64,000 nucleotides of DNA from an uncultured Fidelibacterota bacterium (GCA_902562835.1 CACEUX010000001.1:1-64000); one strand, 5' to 3'. Counted from the stretch's first letter, positions 1-11,288 are shown. Notes: a model not told the origin generated them from the letters alone. Program-made: numbers and translations.

Positions 1-429
1 TGCAAAGAGACAGACGGTCCTGTTGCGGCTATTTTCCATGCTGGATTAACTAAAATGAGTCGAGGCCTGGAAGAGGTTGAAAAAGCAATCCAGAATGCAG
101 GCGCGATTGAAATGGCATTTTTAGAAAAGAATATGATCTGGTTAAATGCTGTTATAACAATTGCTCCAATGCTTGGTTTTACAGGAACTGTGGTTGGTAT
201 GATTGCTGCATTCGATGCAATTAAAGCTGCAAATGATATTTCACCTGCAGTTGTAGCAGGTGGGATATCACAAGCACTACTAACAACCGCATTTGGACTT
301 GTTGTTGCTATGATTATCCAAACATTTCAAAATGTTTTTGTTGCCAGAATCGATAAGCTTGTATTGGATATGGAAGAGCAGTCCATAAAAATTATGGACC
401 ACCTGCAAGAACAAGAATCCACAAAATAG
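1..429 (+). CDS. exbB: ExbB/TolQ/MotA-family proton channel, 5' truncated by window edge
   Basis: Frame is open from base 1 upstream of the listed Met; TM segments 'APMLGFTGTVVGMIAAF' and 'GGISQALLTTAFGLVVA' are typical of ExbB; followed by two ExbD genes and TonB. Confidence 0.88.
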   Translation, partial: CKETDGPVAAIFHAGLTKMSRGLEEVEKAIQNAGAIEMAFLEKNMIWLNAVITIAPMLGFTGTVVGMIAAFDAIKAANDISPAVVAGGISQALLTTAFGLVVAMIIQTFQNVFVARIDKLVLDMEEQSIKIMDHLQEQESTK

Positions 430-433
430 AACT

Positions 434-832
434 ATGACAAAAAAAAGAAGATTTAAAGGTGGTGAAATTCCTACATCCTCGATGGCGGACATTGCTTTTC
501 TACTTCTAATATTTTTTCTTGTAACAACAACTATTGATACGGATAAAGGACTGGGGATTGTATTGCCTCCACCAGGAGACATGGAAATAGAAATCCGTAA
601 AGAAAATATCTTAAACTGCCTTATAAACTCACAAGGTAGGGTATTGCTAGATGAGGAACCCACAAATGTGGAACAAATACATCGCGTTGTGGGAGAACGA
701 ATGAGAGCAAATGACAAGTTAGTTATATCAGTTAAGGCACACCCAAAGACAGCATATAGTGATTATGTCAGAGTTATTGATCAGTTGAAAATGGCAGATG
801 CAAAACGTATATCTATTGCAAATAGCAATTAA
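434..832 (+). CDS. exbD: ExbD/TolR biopolymer transport protein (copy 1)
   Basis: N-terminal 'PTSSMADIAFLLLIFFLVTT' TM with conserved Asp; operon context. Confidence 0.88.
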   Translation: MTKKRRFKGGEIPTSSMADIAFLLLIFFLVTTTIDTDKGLGIVLPPPGDMEIEIRKENILNCLINSQGRVLLDEEPTNVEQIHRVVGERMRANDKLVISVKAHPKTAYSDYVRVIDQLKMADAKRISIANSN

Positions 833-834
833 AG

Positions 835-1245
835 ATGAAATTCAGTAAAAAAACAAAGATATCAAGTGAGATTCCTACAGCCTCAATGCCAGATATTATA
901 TTTATGCTCCTTGTCTTTTTTATGGTAACAACTGTACTCAAAGAATATTCAGGTCTGCCTGTAAATCTGCCTAAGGCAAAACGAATTGAAAAATTGAAAT
1001 CGAAAAGACATACGGTTCAAGTATGGGTATCAAAAGAGGGTTTGATTTCTATTGATGATCGTTTGATGGGCGTCGATGATGTTTCACTGGTTATGTATGA
1101 TAAACGTGTTGCAGACCCCCAAATTGTTGTATCTCTTAAAGGAGATGAGGAAGCTGAGATGGGTCTTGTATCAGATATACATGAGAATCTGCGTGAGGTT
1201 GAAGCTTTAAAATTAAATTATTCTTCAAAAACATTAGTTGACTAA
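835..1245 (+). CDS. exbD: ExbD/TolR biopolymer transport protein (copy 2)
   Basis: 'PTASMPDIIFMLLVFFMVTT' TM with Asp; adjacent paralogue. Confidence 0.88.
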   Translation: MKFSKKTKISSEIPTASMPDIIFMLLVFFMVTTVLKEYSGLPVNLPKAKRIEKLKSKRHTVQVWVSKEGLISIDDRLMGVDDVSLVMYDKRVADPQIVVSLKGDEEAEMGLVSDIHENLREVEALKLNYSSKTLVD

Positions 1246-1859
1246 TGAAATTTATAAATCCGCTCAAAGCAAAATATCCAATTGTCATTAGAGTTACATC
1301 CTTACTTGGTATTGGTTTGATTATTGTTAATTTTCTATTATTTCCAAGGTTTGGCAACAGTCTAGAGTTTGAAGATATTGATCAGGTTATTATTGAAAAC
1401 ATTGATATCCCTCAAACCCAGCAAATTGATAATACACCACCACCCGCAAGGCCCTCTATTCCGGTGCCGTCAGATGATGAAGATATTGCGGATGATTTAA
1501 CGTTAGATGAGTTAGATTTTGATGATTTTTCTAATTTAGATGCTCCACCGCCGCCACCTTCAGGGCCAAAAGTTGTATTCATTCCTTATGATGACCCTCC
1601 TGTTCCTATGAGCGCAATAAGGCCAACATATCCAGAGATTGCCCAAGAGGCTGGAATAGAAGGAGTTGTAGTAGTTCAGGCTTTCATAGATCAAAAAGGA
1701 AGAGTCAAAGAAACTCTTATCCTTAAGGGTGTCCCCAACACAGGACTCGATGAAGCCGCAATGGAGGCAATCCGAAGAACTCGATTTAAGCCAGCAAAAC
1801 AGCGAGAAAGAGCTGTTGGAGTATGGATTTCCATACCAGTGAATTTTAAATTAAAGTAG
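1245..1859 (+). CDS. tonB: TonB-family energy transducer
   Basis: N-terminal TM, Pro-rich linker, C-terminal 'RPTYPEIAQEAGIEGVVVVQAFIDQKGRVKETLILKGVPNTGLDEAAMEAIRRTRFKPA'. Confidence 0.9.
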   Translation: MKFINPLKAKYPIVIRVTSLLGIGLIIVNFLLFPRFGNSLEFEDIDQVIIENIDIPQTQQIDNTPPPARPSIPVPSDDEDIADDLTLDELDFDDFSNLDAPPPPPSGPKVVFIPYDDPPVPMSAIRPTYPEIAQEAGIEGVVVVQAFIDQKGRVKETLILKGVPNTGLDEAAMEAIRRTRFKPAKQRERAVGVWISIPVNFKLK

Positions 1860-1878
1860 ATAGAAAAAAAGAACCTCA

Positions 1879-2631
1879 CTAACCTTTAATATTGCTACGG
1901 TGATATTCCCAATTCAATTTTCTAATATACTCTACCGAAATTTCTTTAGGGCATTCCGCTTCACAAGCTCCGGTGTTTGTACAATGCCCAAAGCCTTCTT
2001 GATCCATCTTTGAAACCATATTAACAACACGATCATCTCTTTCTGCTTGTCCTTGAGGCAGTAGTGCTAATTGAGAAACCTTTGCTGCAACAAACAAACT
2101 AGCTGATGCATTTTTACATGCCGCAACACACGCTCCACAACCTATACATGCTGCGGCATCAAAGGCTTCTTCAGCAACCTCTTTACCAATAGGCATAGCA
2201 TTACCATCTGGAGCACTGCCAGTATTAACAGAGATATAACCCCCAGCCTGAATAATTCTATCAAATGAGCTTCTATCTACAACCAAATCTTTTATAACGG
2301 GGAATGAATTTGCCCGCCAAGGTTCAATTGTAATAGTGTCTCCATCATTAAAATGGCGCATATGTAACTGACATGTGGTTGTCCCCTTTAACGGACCATG
2401 GGGACGACCATTAATAACCATAGAGCACATTCCGCAAATGCCCTCTCTACAATCATGGTCAAAAGCAACAGGCTCACTATCTGATTCTATTAATTGTTCA
2501 TTTAGAACATCAAGCATCTCTAAGAAAGACATATGTGTATTAAGCCCATCAACCTTGTAAGTTTTGAACTCGCCTTTATCTTTTGGGCTGTCTTGTCTCC
2601 AAATCTTTAATTCTAACTTTAATGTATCCAT
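1879..2631 (-). CDS. sdhB: Succinate dehydrogenase/fumarate reductase iron-sulfur subunit
   Basis: Cys motifs '[11 protein letters not shown]', '[13 protein letters not shown]' and '[12 protein letters not shown]'; next to sdhA and sdhC. Confidence 0.95.
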   Translation of the reverse strand: MDTLKLELKIWRQDSPKDKGEFKTYKVDGLNTHMSFLEMLDVLNEQLIESDSEPVAFDHDCREGICGMCSMVINGRPHGPLKGTTTCQLHMRHFNDGDTITIEPWRANSFPVIKDLVVDRSSFDRIIQAGGYISVNTGSAPDGNAMPIGKEVAEEAFDAAACIGCGACVAACKNASASLFVAAKVSQLALLPQGQAERDDRVVNMVSKMDQEGFGHCTNTGACEAECPKEISVEYIRKLNWEYHRSNIKG

Positions 2632-2632
2632 A

Positions 2633-4549
2633 CTATTTATAACTTCTTTGGGTTAAGCGCACTGTATCAAAAGTTAATTCTTCTTTATTGAGGAGAGGTG
2701 GAGTATTATCGCCTTTAAATTCCCATGCCGATGAGAAAGTAAAATTTTCATCATCCCTCAAAGCTTCACCTTGTTGAGTTTGATGTTCTTCACGAAAATG
2801 GCCACCACACGACTCATCTCGCCCAAGGGCATCTCTCATCATAAGTTCACCTAATTCAAAAAAATCTGCAACCCGACCTGCTTTTGCTAGCTCAGGATTT
2901 AAAACATCATCGCGACCTGGTACTTTGACGTTATCCCAAAAATCATTCCTTAATGATTTTATATCTTCAATAGCCTGTGTTAAGTTTTTTGTGTTTCTAG
3001 ACATCCCACAATGGTCCCAAACTATCTTACCAAGTTCTCTGTGAAAACTTTCTACAGATCTACTACCATTATTCTTTAAGAGCTTTTGATTTCTTTCTCT
3101 AGCATTTTTCTCAGCTTTTAAAAAATCATCATGATCAGTTTTAATAGAGGGGGTTCTTATATCTTCCGATAGATACTTCCCTATGGTATAAGGTAAAACA
3201 AAATAACCATCCGCCAGGCCTTGCATTAAAGCAGATGCTCCTAGTCGATTCGCTCCATGATCAGAAAAGTTACATTCCCCTATTGCATATAAACCCGGTA
3301 CCGTGGTCATCAAATCATAATCTACCCATAGACCACCCATTGTGTAGTGTACTGCCGGGAATATTTTCATGGGCATTAAGTATGGATTATCTCCGGTAAT
3401 TTTTTCATACATCTCAAAGAGATTTCCGTAACGAGCAGATACTACATCTTTCCCTAGTCGGTCTATCGCATCTTTAAAATCCAAATAAACTGCGAGCCCC
3501 GTTTCACCCACGCCATAACCACCATCACATCTTTCTTTTGCAGCTCTTGAAGCCACATCCCTTGGAACGAGATTTCCAAAAGCAGGATAACGACGTTCTA
3601 AATAATAATCTCTCTCACCCTCTGGGATATCTACAGGTGATCGATTATCGTCTTTATTTTTGGGAACCCATATCCTGCCATCATTACGTAAGGACTCTGA
3701 CATTAGAGTGAGTTTTGACTGGTATTCCCCTGATACAGGTATACATGTTGGATGTATTTGTGTAAAACAAGGATTCGCAAACATCGCCCCTTGTTTGTAA
3801 GCTTTCCAAGCTGCAGTCACGTTACTACCCATTGCATTGGTAGATAAATAGTATACATTACCATATCCACCTGTGGCTAGGACGACCGCATGCCCAAAAT
3901 GCCTTTGGTATTCGCCAGTGACCAAGTCTCGAACAATAACACCACGAGCTTTTCCATCTATTTTTACTATATCTAGCATTTCATGCCGATTATACATTGC
4001 AACATTACCTTTGGCAATTTGCCTGCTCAAAGCGCTATACGCACCTAATAGAAGCTGCTGACCTGTTTGGCCCCTAGCATAAAATGTTCTAGATACCTGG
4101 ACCCCTCCAAATGATCGGTTATCTAGAGTGCCACCATACTCTCTCGCAAAAGGGACCCCCTGAGCTACGCACTGATCAATAATATTAGCACTAACTTCAG
4201 CCAATCGATAAACATTTGCCTCTCTGGAACGATAATCTCCTCCTTTAATGGTATCGTAAAATAAACGAAAGACAGAATCTCCATCATTCTGGTAATTCTT
4301 TGCAGCATTTATTCCGCCTTGTGCTGCAATAGAGTGTGCCCTACGTGGACTATCTTGAAAACAAAATGTTTTAACCCTATAGCCCATTTCCGCCAATGAA
4401 GCTGCCGCTGAACCACCTGCCAGTCCTGTACCTACAACGATAATCTCTAGTCGACGTTTATTTGCAGGACTTACTAGTGGGACCTTTGATTTATAGTTTG
4501 TCCATTTTTGGTCAAGTGGCCCTTCTGGAACTTTATTATCTAATGTCAT
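2633..4549 (-). CDS. sdhA: Succinate dehydrogenase/fumarate reductase flavoprotein subunit
   Basis: '[17 protein letters not shown]' FAD motif and '[14 protein letters not shown]'; start trimmed to the ATG at 4549, which overlaps the sdhC stop as ATGA. Confidence 0.95.
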   Translation of the reverse strand: MTLDNKVPEGPLDQKWTNYKSKVPLVSPANKRRLEIIVVGTGLAGGSAAASLAEMGYRVKTFCFQDSPRRAHSIAAQGGINAAKNYQNDGDSVFRLFYDTIKGGDYRSREANVYRLAEVSANIIDQCVAQGVPFAREYGGTLDNRSFGGVQVSRTFYARGQTGQQLLLGAYSALSRQIAKGNVAMYNRHEMLDIVKIDGKARGVIVRDLVTGEYQRHFGHAVVLATGGYGNVYYLSTNAMGSNVTAAWKAYKQGAMFANPCFTQIHPTCIPVSGEYQSKLTLMSESLRNDGRIWVPKNKDDNRSPVDIPEGERDYYLERRYPAFGNLVPRDVASRAAKERCDGGYGVGETGLAVYLDFKDAIDRLGKDVVSARYGNLFEMYEKITGDNPYLMPMKIFPAVHYTMGGLWVDYDLMTTVPGLYAIGECNFSDHGANRLGASALMQGLADGYFVLPYTIGKYLSEDIRTPSIKTDHDDFLKAEKNARERNQKLLKNNGSRSVESFHRELGKIVWDHCGMSRNTKNLTQAIEDIKSLRNDFWDNVKVPGRDDVLNPELAKAGRVADFFELGELMMRDALGRDESCGGHFREEHQTQQGEALRDDENFTFSSAWEFKGDNTPPLLNKEELTFDTVRLTQRSYK

Positions 4550-5217
4550 AATTGTGTGACATAAATATAAATCGGAATACAAGCAAAGGCCGTTGGGATA
4601 ATTAAGGCAAAGCCAAATGCTGTATTATGAATTAATGAAAAGTAGCGGCGAGTCTTAACACCTAGTGTTTGAAAAACTGACTCAACTCCGTGCTTTAGGT
4701 GGACACCTAAAACTCCCATACTACAAACATAAAAAAGCACATACCATAGTTCTTTGAATGCTGTAACAGTAACTGTATGTAAATCTTTATTTCCCCATGA
4801 GTCTAAGCCAATTGCACCAAAATGCATCTCATACCAGAAGCTTCTAAGGTGAATCACAATAAAAACCAAAACCAATGTTCCCAGGATAGCCATATTCTTA
4901 GAAGCCCAAGTGCTATTTGCATTACCACTTTTATGCAAATACTGAACATCTCTTGCTTTTGATGATTGCCGGACTAAAATTATGGTTGTCAGTATATGCA
5001 GTATGATGCACGTGTATGTTATAATGGATAGAAGCTTTACAGCTGGATTGGTTGTCATAAAAAGAGCGTACTCATTAAATTGTTTTTGTCCAGCATCGCC
5101 AGGGATAAACAATTGTAAGTTTCCTACAAGGTGTCCAATTAAAAATACCACAAGAAATAGTCCTGAGGCACCTGCAAGAGTTTTTCTAAAAAGTGTTGAA
5201 TTAAAATATGAGTTCAT
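4546..5217 (-). CDS. sdhC: Succinate dehydrogenase cytochrome b subunit (single-subunit, B-type-like)
   Basis: Multi-TM protein with conserved His; 4-nt overlap with sdhA; no separate sdhD. Confidence 0.85.
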   Translation of the reverse strand: MNSYFNSTLFRKTLAGASGLFLVVFLIGHLVGNLQLFIPGDAGQKQFNEYALFMTTNPAVKLLSIITYTCIILHILTTIILVRQSSKARDVQYLHKSGNANSTWASKNMAILGTLVLVFIVIHLRSFWYEMHFGAIGLDSWGNKDLHTVTVTAFKELWYVLFYVCSMGVLGVHLKHGVESVFQTLGVKTRRYFSLIHNTAFGFALIIPTAFACIPIYIYVTQL

Positions 5218-5294
5218 TCTATATATATGTAGAAATTATAGAATCGAAATTAAAACAATAAATCAATTTGGGCACAAAGAATCGCAATCTCCCC

Positions 5295-5744
5295 TTAATC
5301 GCCTAGTCTTCTAGAAAAATAAACACTACAAGATAAAAGAAGAGTAAAACCATAAAGTATGGGCACAAATGGTGACTTTGGAATGAAACTAAAAACGAGA
5401 TAGTAGAGACCAACCAAAACTATAAATAAAACCATGTTTATGGAATCCCTCGCAAATTTAGTCCCCATTCGTGTATTGAGTATATACGTTATAATTAATA
5501 GGCCCAATGCAATCAACCACCAACCAAAAAACCTGTATATCATTATAAGGTAATCTGGCAAACGAACATTAATATTTGCTGAAAAAAGCTCTGAGAATTT
5601 GGTTTGTAAAAGAATCTCATTCGGCAATTGGTCCAATAACCATGGTTCTGGATGTAAACACCACAAGCCGCCTAGCCCAACAGACACTATACCTACAATT
5701 AATATAGGCAGCCAAGTTAAATTATGTATTGTACGTCGATTCAT
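5295..5744 (-). CDS. Small integral membrane protein, unknown function
   Basis: Four predicted hydrophobic segments; start overlaps the end of the upstream gene. Confidence 0.6.
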   Translation of the reverse strand: MNRRTIHNLTWLPILIVGIVSVGLGGLWCLHPEPWLLDQLPNEILLQTKFSELFSANINVRLPDYLIMIYRFFGWWLIALGLLIITYILNTRMGTKFARDSINMVLFIVLVGLYYLVFSFIPKSPFVPILYGFTLLLSCSVYFSRRLGD

Positions 5745-6960
5745 TATGCTGTACTTGTAAACTAAAAGGCCCCAAAGAAATTACATTATTAAAAAACTTA
5801 TCAAATAAAACTTCCTCTTTTAACCCTCTTCTTCTTAAACCATTTAGAGCCAATTCTCCACCCCATTTGATCCATTCCTCATAAGTTTTCCCCTTAGGTC
5901 CTGGTAGACTTTTATCCAATGATAATCCTGCTTTATTAAATAATTTTCTGTCATTGTTATTCCATGTCATCAAAACCTTAAGAGCATTTGTCCTTGTCAT
6001 CCTTTCCATTAAGAGCCCTGTCCAAAATGCTACTGGAGCCATTTCATAACCTCTAGGTGTACGGTCTGCCCCCCTTATCTCAACAAGATTTTTTAATCGT
6101 ACGTTTGTAAAAATCTGATGAAGAGCTGCTTGAATATCTTTATCCCTCAGGCATTTTTTATCGTATAAATTCTGTAATACTTCACCATGACTTTTGTCTG
6201 ATGATTCAACCTCTCCTCGAAGATTTAGTTTAAAAATACTTTGTACTTTAAGTATATATTCAATGTAACAATCGACTAATCCATTTGGAATGCCAATTCC
6301 ATGGTCAAATAAACTTCTACATCTTTTCTGATCTGTGTTTTCCCAAATAATATTACGGATGTTTTTTGATTCTGTTGCTTTTCCATTCTGGTATGGACTA
6401 TTTGCAAATAAATATGCAGCTATGGGATGTAAGCAATCAGCGACAAAAACCATTTCTTCAATGTCCCTTTCACTTATTGCATCAAAACTCACTTGTATAC
6501 TAGCTGTGTTTCTCATCATCCATTTACCCATCGAGCCATTTTTCTCCATGCTCTTATCCATGAGTTGGTATTTTTTATTATCAATGAGGTTTATTTCTTC
6601 AGGTGTAGTAATAGGGTCTAGGCCATAATCAATTAGCTTTAAATTATTATCGAGGAGAACATCGCTAAGCAAAGCATGATGGGCTCCCATTGATAGTTGT
6701 AAATCGTTTAAATTCAAAAAGGGGGGACTAGACCATTCTAGCTGCCCGCCAGGCTCCAAGGAATACTGTCCATTGGATCCTATTTTATCATTCATAATAT
6801 GAAGCAGGTCAGTTGCTGAAAACTCTTCCCCTAGATTGACAGGGATTCTTTTGCCCTTTTGATTATGTAAAATACATTCTTCTTCCATCCCAATCAGTCT
6901 ATTATCAGGATTTGTAAGGTTTGATAAAATAAATGAACGAGTTCTACGATGAATAGACAT
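5722..6960 (-). CDS. Glutamate-cysteine ligase GCS2-like (carboxylate-amine ligase) family
   Basis: 'GMEEECIL', 'YSLEPGGQLEWSSPPF', 'RNTASIQVSFD', 'EIRGADRTPRG' motifs of the GCS2 superfamily. Confidence 0.78.
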   Translation of the reverse strand: MSIHRRTRSFILSNLTNPDNRLIGMEEECILHNQKGKRIPVNLGEEFSATDLLHIMNDKIGSNGQYSLEPGGQLEWSSPPFLNLNDLQLSMGAHHALLSDVLLDNNLKLIDYGLDPITTPEEINLIDNKKYQLMDKSMEKNGSMGKWMMRNTASIQVSFDAISERDIEEMVFVADCLHPIAAYLFANSPYQNGKATESKNIRNIIWENTDQKRCRSLFDHGIGIPNGLVDCYIEYILKVQSIFKLNLRGEVESSDKSHGEVLQNLYDKKCLRDKDIQAALHQIFTNVRLKNLVEIRGADRTPRGYEMAPVAFWTGLLMERMTRTNALKVLMTWNNNDRKLFNKAGLSLDKSLPGPKGKTYEEWIKWGGELALNGLRRRGLKEEVLFDKFFNNVISLGPFSLQVQHNESTYNT

Positions 6961-7000
6961 CTGGAAAGAAGTTACTTAGAGTCGTCAAGGCAATTCTTAA

Positions 7001-9265
7001 TCACATGGCCCATGTAATCATACCGATTAGAAGGATAAACATTGGGGCCCCAATATTCATCCCGCCTTCCATTTCTGACCATTTTTTAGGCTTATCACCC
7101 ATTTTATTAAATCGTAACTCAACAGTTTCCAGTTTACCTGCTTCAGTATATACCGTCTTTGCTCCATACATTTCATTATTTTGAATGATTGAGTCATAGG
7201 CCACAAACTGCAACCCCTGTGCTGATGCTAGATGTGTGTAAACAGGGGAAAAACCACTGACTTGATGCCAGCCTGGCTCAACTTGGATTGGTCGTGCTAG
7301 GGGGGTCTCTCCTACATAGTTACCATCAATATAAATAGGGACCCCTGCCATATTAGCTTGGACCCGTATACCCCCATTATAATAGTACATAAAGCCAGGG
7401 TCCGATTGACGATCGACAATTTGTTTTGTCTGGTTATCCGGGTATGAATCTTTCCATCTATATTTACCATTGTCACTTGAAGAATAATCTAGAACTTCTT
7501 TTTGCGTTTGCAAAAAGGGGGGGACTTGGCTTTCTTCTTTAAAATCCCATTTTAAAGATTCTTTCATAGAGTCGCTTTGGTCAGAAAAAAAGCTCAACCA
7601 TGTATTACTTTCCTTTGTATTGGGTTGGAAAGGCATATCCTTATTTGACTTTGGTTTAAGAATTAAATCCTTATTTTTATATCTGGTCTTCAAACGTTTA
7701 TCCAAAACAGGTGGGTCGGTAAATTCTGGATCTAGGGGAAAAGATTCACGTAAGAATGAATCTTCTAGTGGAATAATAGTCATATTATTAATATTATTTC
7801 TTGATGGAACATGTTGCGTTTGAAGGTGCCGCGCATCATAATCATCTGGAATTAGATCTTCATCTGTAAACCAAGCTTCAATGATATTTGTGTCCGGCTC
7901 CTGCGTTGAAGGTTCATAGAGTTGAGAAAATGCTGATGTATCTTGCTTATAGTATAATTCTTTTGGAATATATTCTTTTTGTAGCTCATGAAAAGTATTC
8001 CTTTCAGATTCAGAAAAATCTTTTAATTCTAATATTTGTACAATATTAGTGTCTGATAATTGGGTCTCTGAAATAACATAACCTGATTGGTCAATGGCTT
8101 CCATTTTTATATTTTGGTTATTTGGTGGAATAAATTTTGTTTGAAAATCTGAAAAGTTATTGCTTAACGAATCCGCTATATCATTTGCCGTGGCAAGTTC
8201 AACGGGATTTAAATCACTATTAATATTTTTTTCTAACTCATCATTATTTTGAGATATGGCTTTCTCTCTTTTAAAAATATTAAAAATGTTTTTCCAATTT
8301 TTCTTTTTAGTCATTTCCAGTTTGGGGGATGATTCAACTAGCACAGGTTTTTGATTTTGAATTATCGTGTCTTTTTGTACTGGAAATTGTTTTTCAATAA
8401 CTGGTTTATTTGTTGTTTGACTGTATGTTGGGAAATCGCCACTGAACCACCCATCGTCTTTATTGGCACTTTCTTCTGATTGAGCCTTTATATCATTATT
8501 GGCAATAGATAAATCTTCAATTGTTTCAGTTAGGGTTTCTCCCGTTGATTTATTGATGTATACTTCTTTAATCAGGCTATCTGTAACACTGTTTTCACTG
8601 AAGTTTCGTATTGTAAAATTATCAAGCTCTCCATTTTTAATTGGACCTACTGATTTTTTCATTAGAATAGATTTTGCTAAAACCTCCTTCTCCCCTGGAT
8701 GATTAGTCGTGTATAACTTCCCATGATATTCAAAAATCGCATTTGGGCCTAATTCATTTCTTGCCTCATCAAAAGCATTTTTAAAATTCGTATTATATTT
8801 TGGAAACCCAGATGATTTTGCAACATTAAATACAGATGTCCCTTCTTCTTCAATATGCTGTTTTAAAGAAGCAACTTCTGATTTTTTCATTTCGGTATGA
8901 ATAAAAACTATTGTACTTGGAGAGGTTTTCGAATTGATAATATCATACCCCAAGATAGGCCTTCTTATAAGGATAGCAAGTTGAGTGGATTCGTCAAAGT
9001 CATCTATGACTATTTTTTTGACATCTCCAGAAAAGTTTTGATTAGCAACTTTGTTTTTAGGGGCCCGCACTCCTAATAAAGTTAAATAAACCCAACCCCT
9101 GTCTGATTTCCAACCAATAATATCATCATCATCTATTGCATCGGTATAGTCTAAGTTGACCATGATACCATTTTGTTTAATGCTATAGCTAACATCCTTT
9201 AGGGTTGACCCTATTAATGATGATGCAATAAGCACCATTGCACATTTTATAAATGTATAATTCAA
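7001..9265 (-). CDS. Secreted or membrane-anchored PEGA-domain protein with long low-complexity centre
   Basis: C-terminal 'GVPIYIDGNYVGETPLARPIQVEPGWHQVSGF' PEGA-like; N-terminal hydrophobic segment; hydrophobic C-terminal tail. Confidence 0.65.
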   Translation of the reverse strand: MNYTFIKCAMVLIASSLIGSTLKDVSYSIKQNGIMVNLDYTDAIDDDDIIGWKSDRGWVYLTLLGVRAPKNKVANQNFSGDVKKIVIDDFDESTQLAILIRRPILGYDIINSKTSPSTIVFIHTEMKKSEVASLKQHIEEEGTSVFNVAKSSGFPKYNTNFKNAFDEARNELGPNAIFEYHGKLYTTNHPGEKEVLAKSILMKKSVGPIKNGELDNFTIRNFSENSVTDSLIKEVYINKSTGETLTETIEDLSIANNDIKAQSEESANKDDGWFSGDFPTYSQTTNKPVIEKQFPVQKDTIIQNQKPVLVESSPKLEMTKKKNWKNIFNIFKREKAISQNNDELEKNINSDLNPVELATANDIADSLSNNFSDFQTKFIPPNNQNIKMEAIDQSGYVISETQLSDTNIVQILELKDFSESERNTFHELQKEYIPKELYYKQDTSAFSQLYEPSTQEPDTNIIEAWFTDEDLIPDDYDARHLQTQHVPSRNNINNMTIIPLEDSFLRESFPLDPEFTDPPVLDKRLKTRYKNKDLILKPKSNKDMPFQPNTKESNTWLSFFSDQSDSMKESLKWDFKEESQVPPFLQTQKEVLDYSSSDNGKYRWKDSYPDNQTKQIVDRQSDPGFMYYYNGGIRVQANMAGVPIYIDGNYVGETPLARPIQVEPGWHQVSGFSPVYTHLASAQGLQFVAYDSIIQNNEMYGAKTVYTEAGKLETVELRFNKMGDKPKKWSEMEGGMNIGAPMFILLIGMITWAM

Positions 9266-9434
9266 TTAGAACTCCGCATGAGTAAGCCAAATGAAGCTTA
9301 TTGAATTTTAGCCTACAATTTAGATTTAAAGCAAGAGATAACTAAAATTGGATATCTCTTATTATATAATACTTTAGTGCTTATATTTTCTATTAAAATC
9401 AGATATAAGATTATGCTAAGATTATGGAAAGTGT

Positions 9435-10187
9435 ATGAAAATAAATGTTTTTAGAAAAATGGAAACCTTCGTTTATAAACATCTTGTTGTCCCTCTGCAG
9501 GGGAGTAATATTTATGATTTTGTAAGCGGATTTTATACTGAAGGGGATAGTGTTCTTGATTTTGGTTCGGGTATTGGAACGAACTCAATTCTCTTCCACC
9601 CTAAAGACTACACTGGTGTAGACGTAGATAAGAGCCGTGTTTTAGAATCTAAACATGAGTTCCCCAGTTATCGATTTCAAGAGATCTCTTATATATCAAA
9701 TGAAGATGACCAATTGTCCTTTCAAGATAAATCATTTGATATAATCTTTATTTCATTGTGCTTACACCATATTGATTCAAGCAAGTGTAAGGTTCTGTTT
9801 AAGGAGTTTAGGCGATTATTAAAGGTGGATGGTTTCATTATTGGAATTGAACCCGTAATAACATCAAATAAGCTATCGAATATCTTTATGAACCTAATTG
9901 ATGGTGGTGATCATATAATCGGCTATGATAATTACCATAAAATGTATTTAAGCGAGTCCTATGAAACTAAGACAATCAACTCCGTTACTACTTTCGGATA
10001 TCACTTATGGCAATATACCGCCAAACCAATGGATTCAAAAAGTCACCCTTATTCATCTGATATGACCAATTATAGAAAAACTATTAAGCCACTTAATACA
10101 GGGATATTATATGGTAAATGGGTGGGCATTTTTTATGGATGTTATCTATTAAGTAAATACACCTTTGGGTTAAAATTCAACATTTGA
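9435..10187 (+). CDS. Class I SAM-dependent methyltransferase
   Basis: 'VLDFGSGIGTNSILF' motif I, 'FDIIFISLCLHHI', 'EFRRLLKVDGFIIGIEP'. Confidence 0.8.
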   Translation: MKINVFRKMETFVYKHLVVPLQGSNIYDFVSGFYTEGDSVLDFGSGIGTNSILFHPKDYTGVDVDKSRVLESKHEFPSYRFQEISYISNEDDQLSFQDKSFDIIFISLCLHHIDSSKCKVLFKEFRRLLKVDGFIIGIEPVITSNKLSNIFMNLIDGGDHIIGYDNYHKMYLSESYETKTINSVTTFGYHLWQYTAKPMDSKSHPYSSDMTNYRKTIKPLNTGILYGKWVGIFYGCYLLSKYTFGLKFNI

Positions 10188-10217
10188 TTTAAATAACAGT
10201 CTTAATAAAATTTTAAT

Positions 10218-11288
10218 ATGTTGACCAATTCAAAATATTGTTTTTATATCTTTTTATTATCGGCTTCTATTCTCAGCGGTTCGAGATCAATTACGATAAA
10301 AGTTTTTCATGTTTTTGAAAGTTTTGGTACCGAAACACAAGAACTGAAAAATTCAATTGTTATATCTTTTGATTCAAATGGACTGATGACCGACAGCACA
10401 ATTTATAGTCACACTCTTCCTTTAAGTAAAAAATATGTATACGTTTCTGGCCCCAATGAAGGTCTTAAACTAAAGCGTAGCTATGATAAAGAAATCGTCT
10501 TATCCTATGGCTTTGAATATGATAAGCAAGGCAATAGAATCAGCACAACGCTATCTGATGCCAATGATAGCGTTTATTGGAAAGAGTACCAGAAATACGA
10601 TGATTCTGGTAATCGTATAAAGCGAATACGGTATAACCCCCTTCACGCTATTAATACCGACATGATGACCAAAAAGGGTGACTCTGGCAAAATGATTTGG
10701 GGTGAAAGCTATAGTTATGACTCTACTGGTACTGTTTTAGAAAGAAAAGAATTATACAACAATTATGTTTTAGTTATTTCTACCTATGACCTTGACCCTT
10801 TTAAAAAGCCTATAAAAAGAGGAGAATATTTTGACCCTTCAGTAATATTTCAAACTGTTTATTTTCACAATGAATTCAACCAATTAACTCAAGAGGTATC
10901 CGTTGGTAGACTTGGCCAAGCGTTTGGATCCAGGACCTACGAATATGACATACTAGGTCGTCGTGTTGGCACAACCTCATACAATGAATATGGAACAATT
11001 GAAGAAAGGCTAAGCACAGTGTTCGATGATGATAATTTTAAAACATACGACTATCGCTCAGATTCCCTTTTAACACTAAGTGCTTTAAGAGAAGTGCTAT
11101 TAGATAATGAAGGGCGTTTGTATATCGAGGCAATCCTAGATGGAAAAGAAAAAGTGTTAGAAAAAAATGTATATTACTATGATGGTAAAGGTAGAGTTTC
11201 AGAGATAAGACAGTATGATATGGTAAGACGCGGAAGGACTGGAGACCGAGAAATTCCTATTAGGGTTAATACCTATGAATATGATTAA
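10218..11288 (+). CDS. Secreted YD/RHS-like repeat protein
   Basis: Signal-peptide-like N terminus; repeated 'YEYDxxGRRVGTTSYNEYG' / 'YDSTGTVLERKELY' units. Confidence 0.6.
   Translation: MLTNSKYCFYIFLLSASILSGSRSITIKVFHVFESFGTETQELKNSIVISFDSNGLMTDSTIYSHTLPLSKKYVYVSGPNEGLKLKRSYDKEIVLSYGFEYDKQGNRISTTLSDANDSVYWKEYQKYDDSGNRIKRIRYNPLHAINTDMMTKKGDSGKMIWGESYSYDSTGTVLERKELYNNYVLVISTYDLDPFKKPIKRGEYFDPSVIFQTVYFHNEFNQLTQEVSVGRLGQAFGSRTYEYDILGRRVGTTSYNEYGTIEERLSTVFDDDNFKTYDYRSDSLLTLSALREVLLDNEGRLYIEAILDGKEKVLEKNVYYYDGKGRVSEIRQYDMVRRGRTGDREIPIRVNTYEYD

Noticed and set aside
280-717. 145-aa minus-strand ORF opposite exbB/exbD
   Set aside because: Fully antisense to clearly recognised genes with no family-like motif; treated as a spurious shadow ORF.
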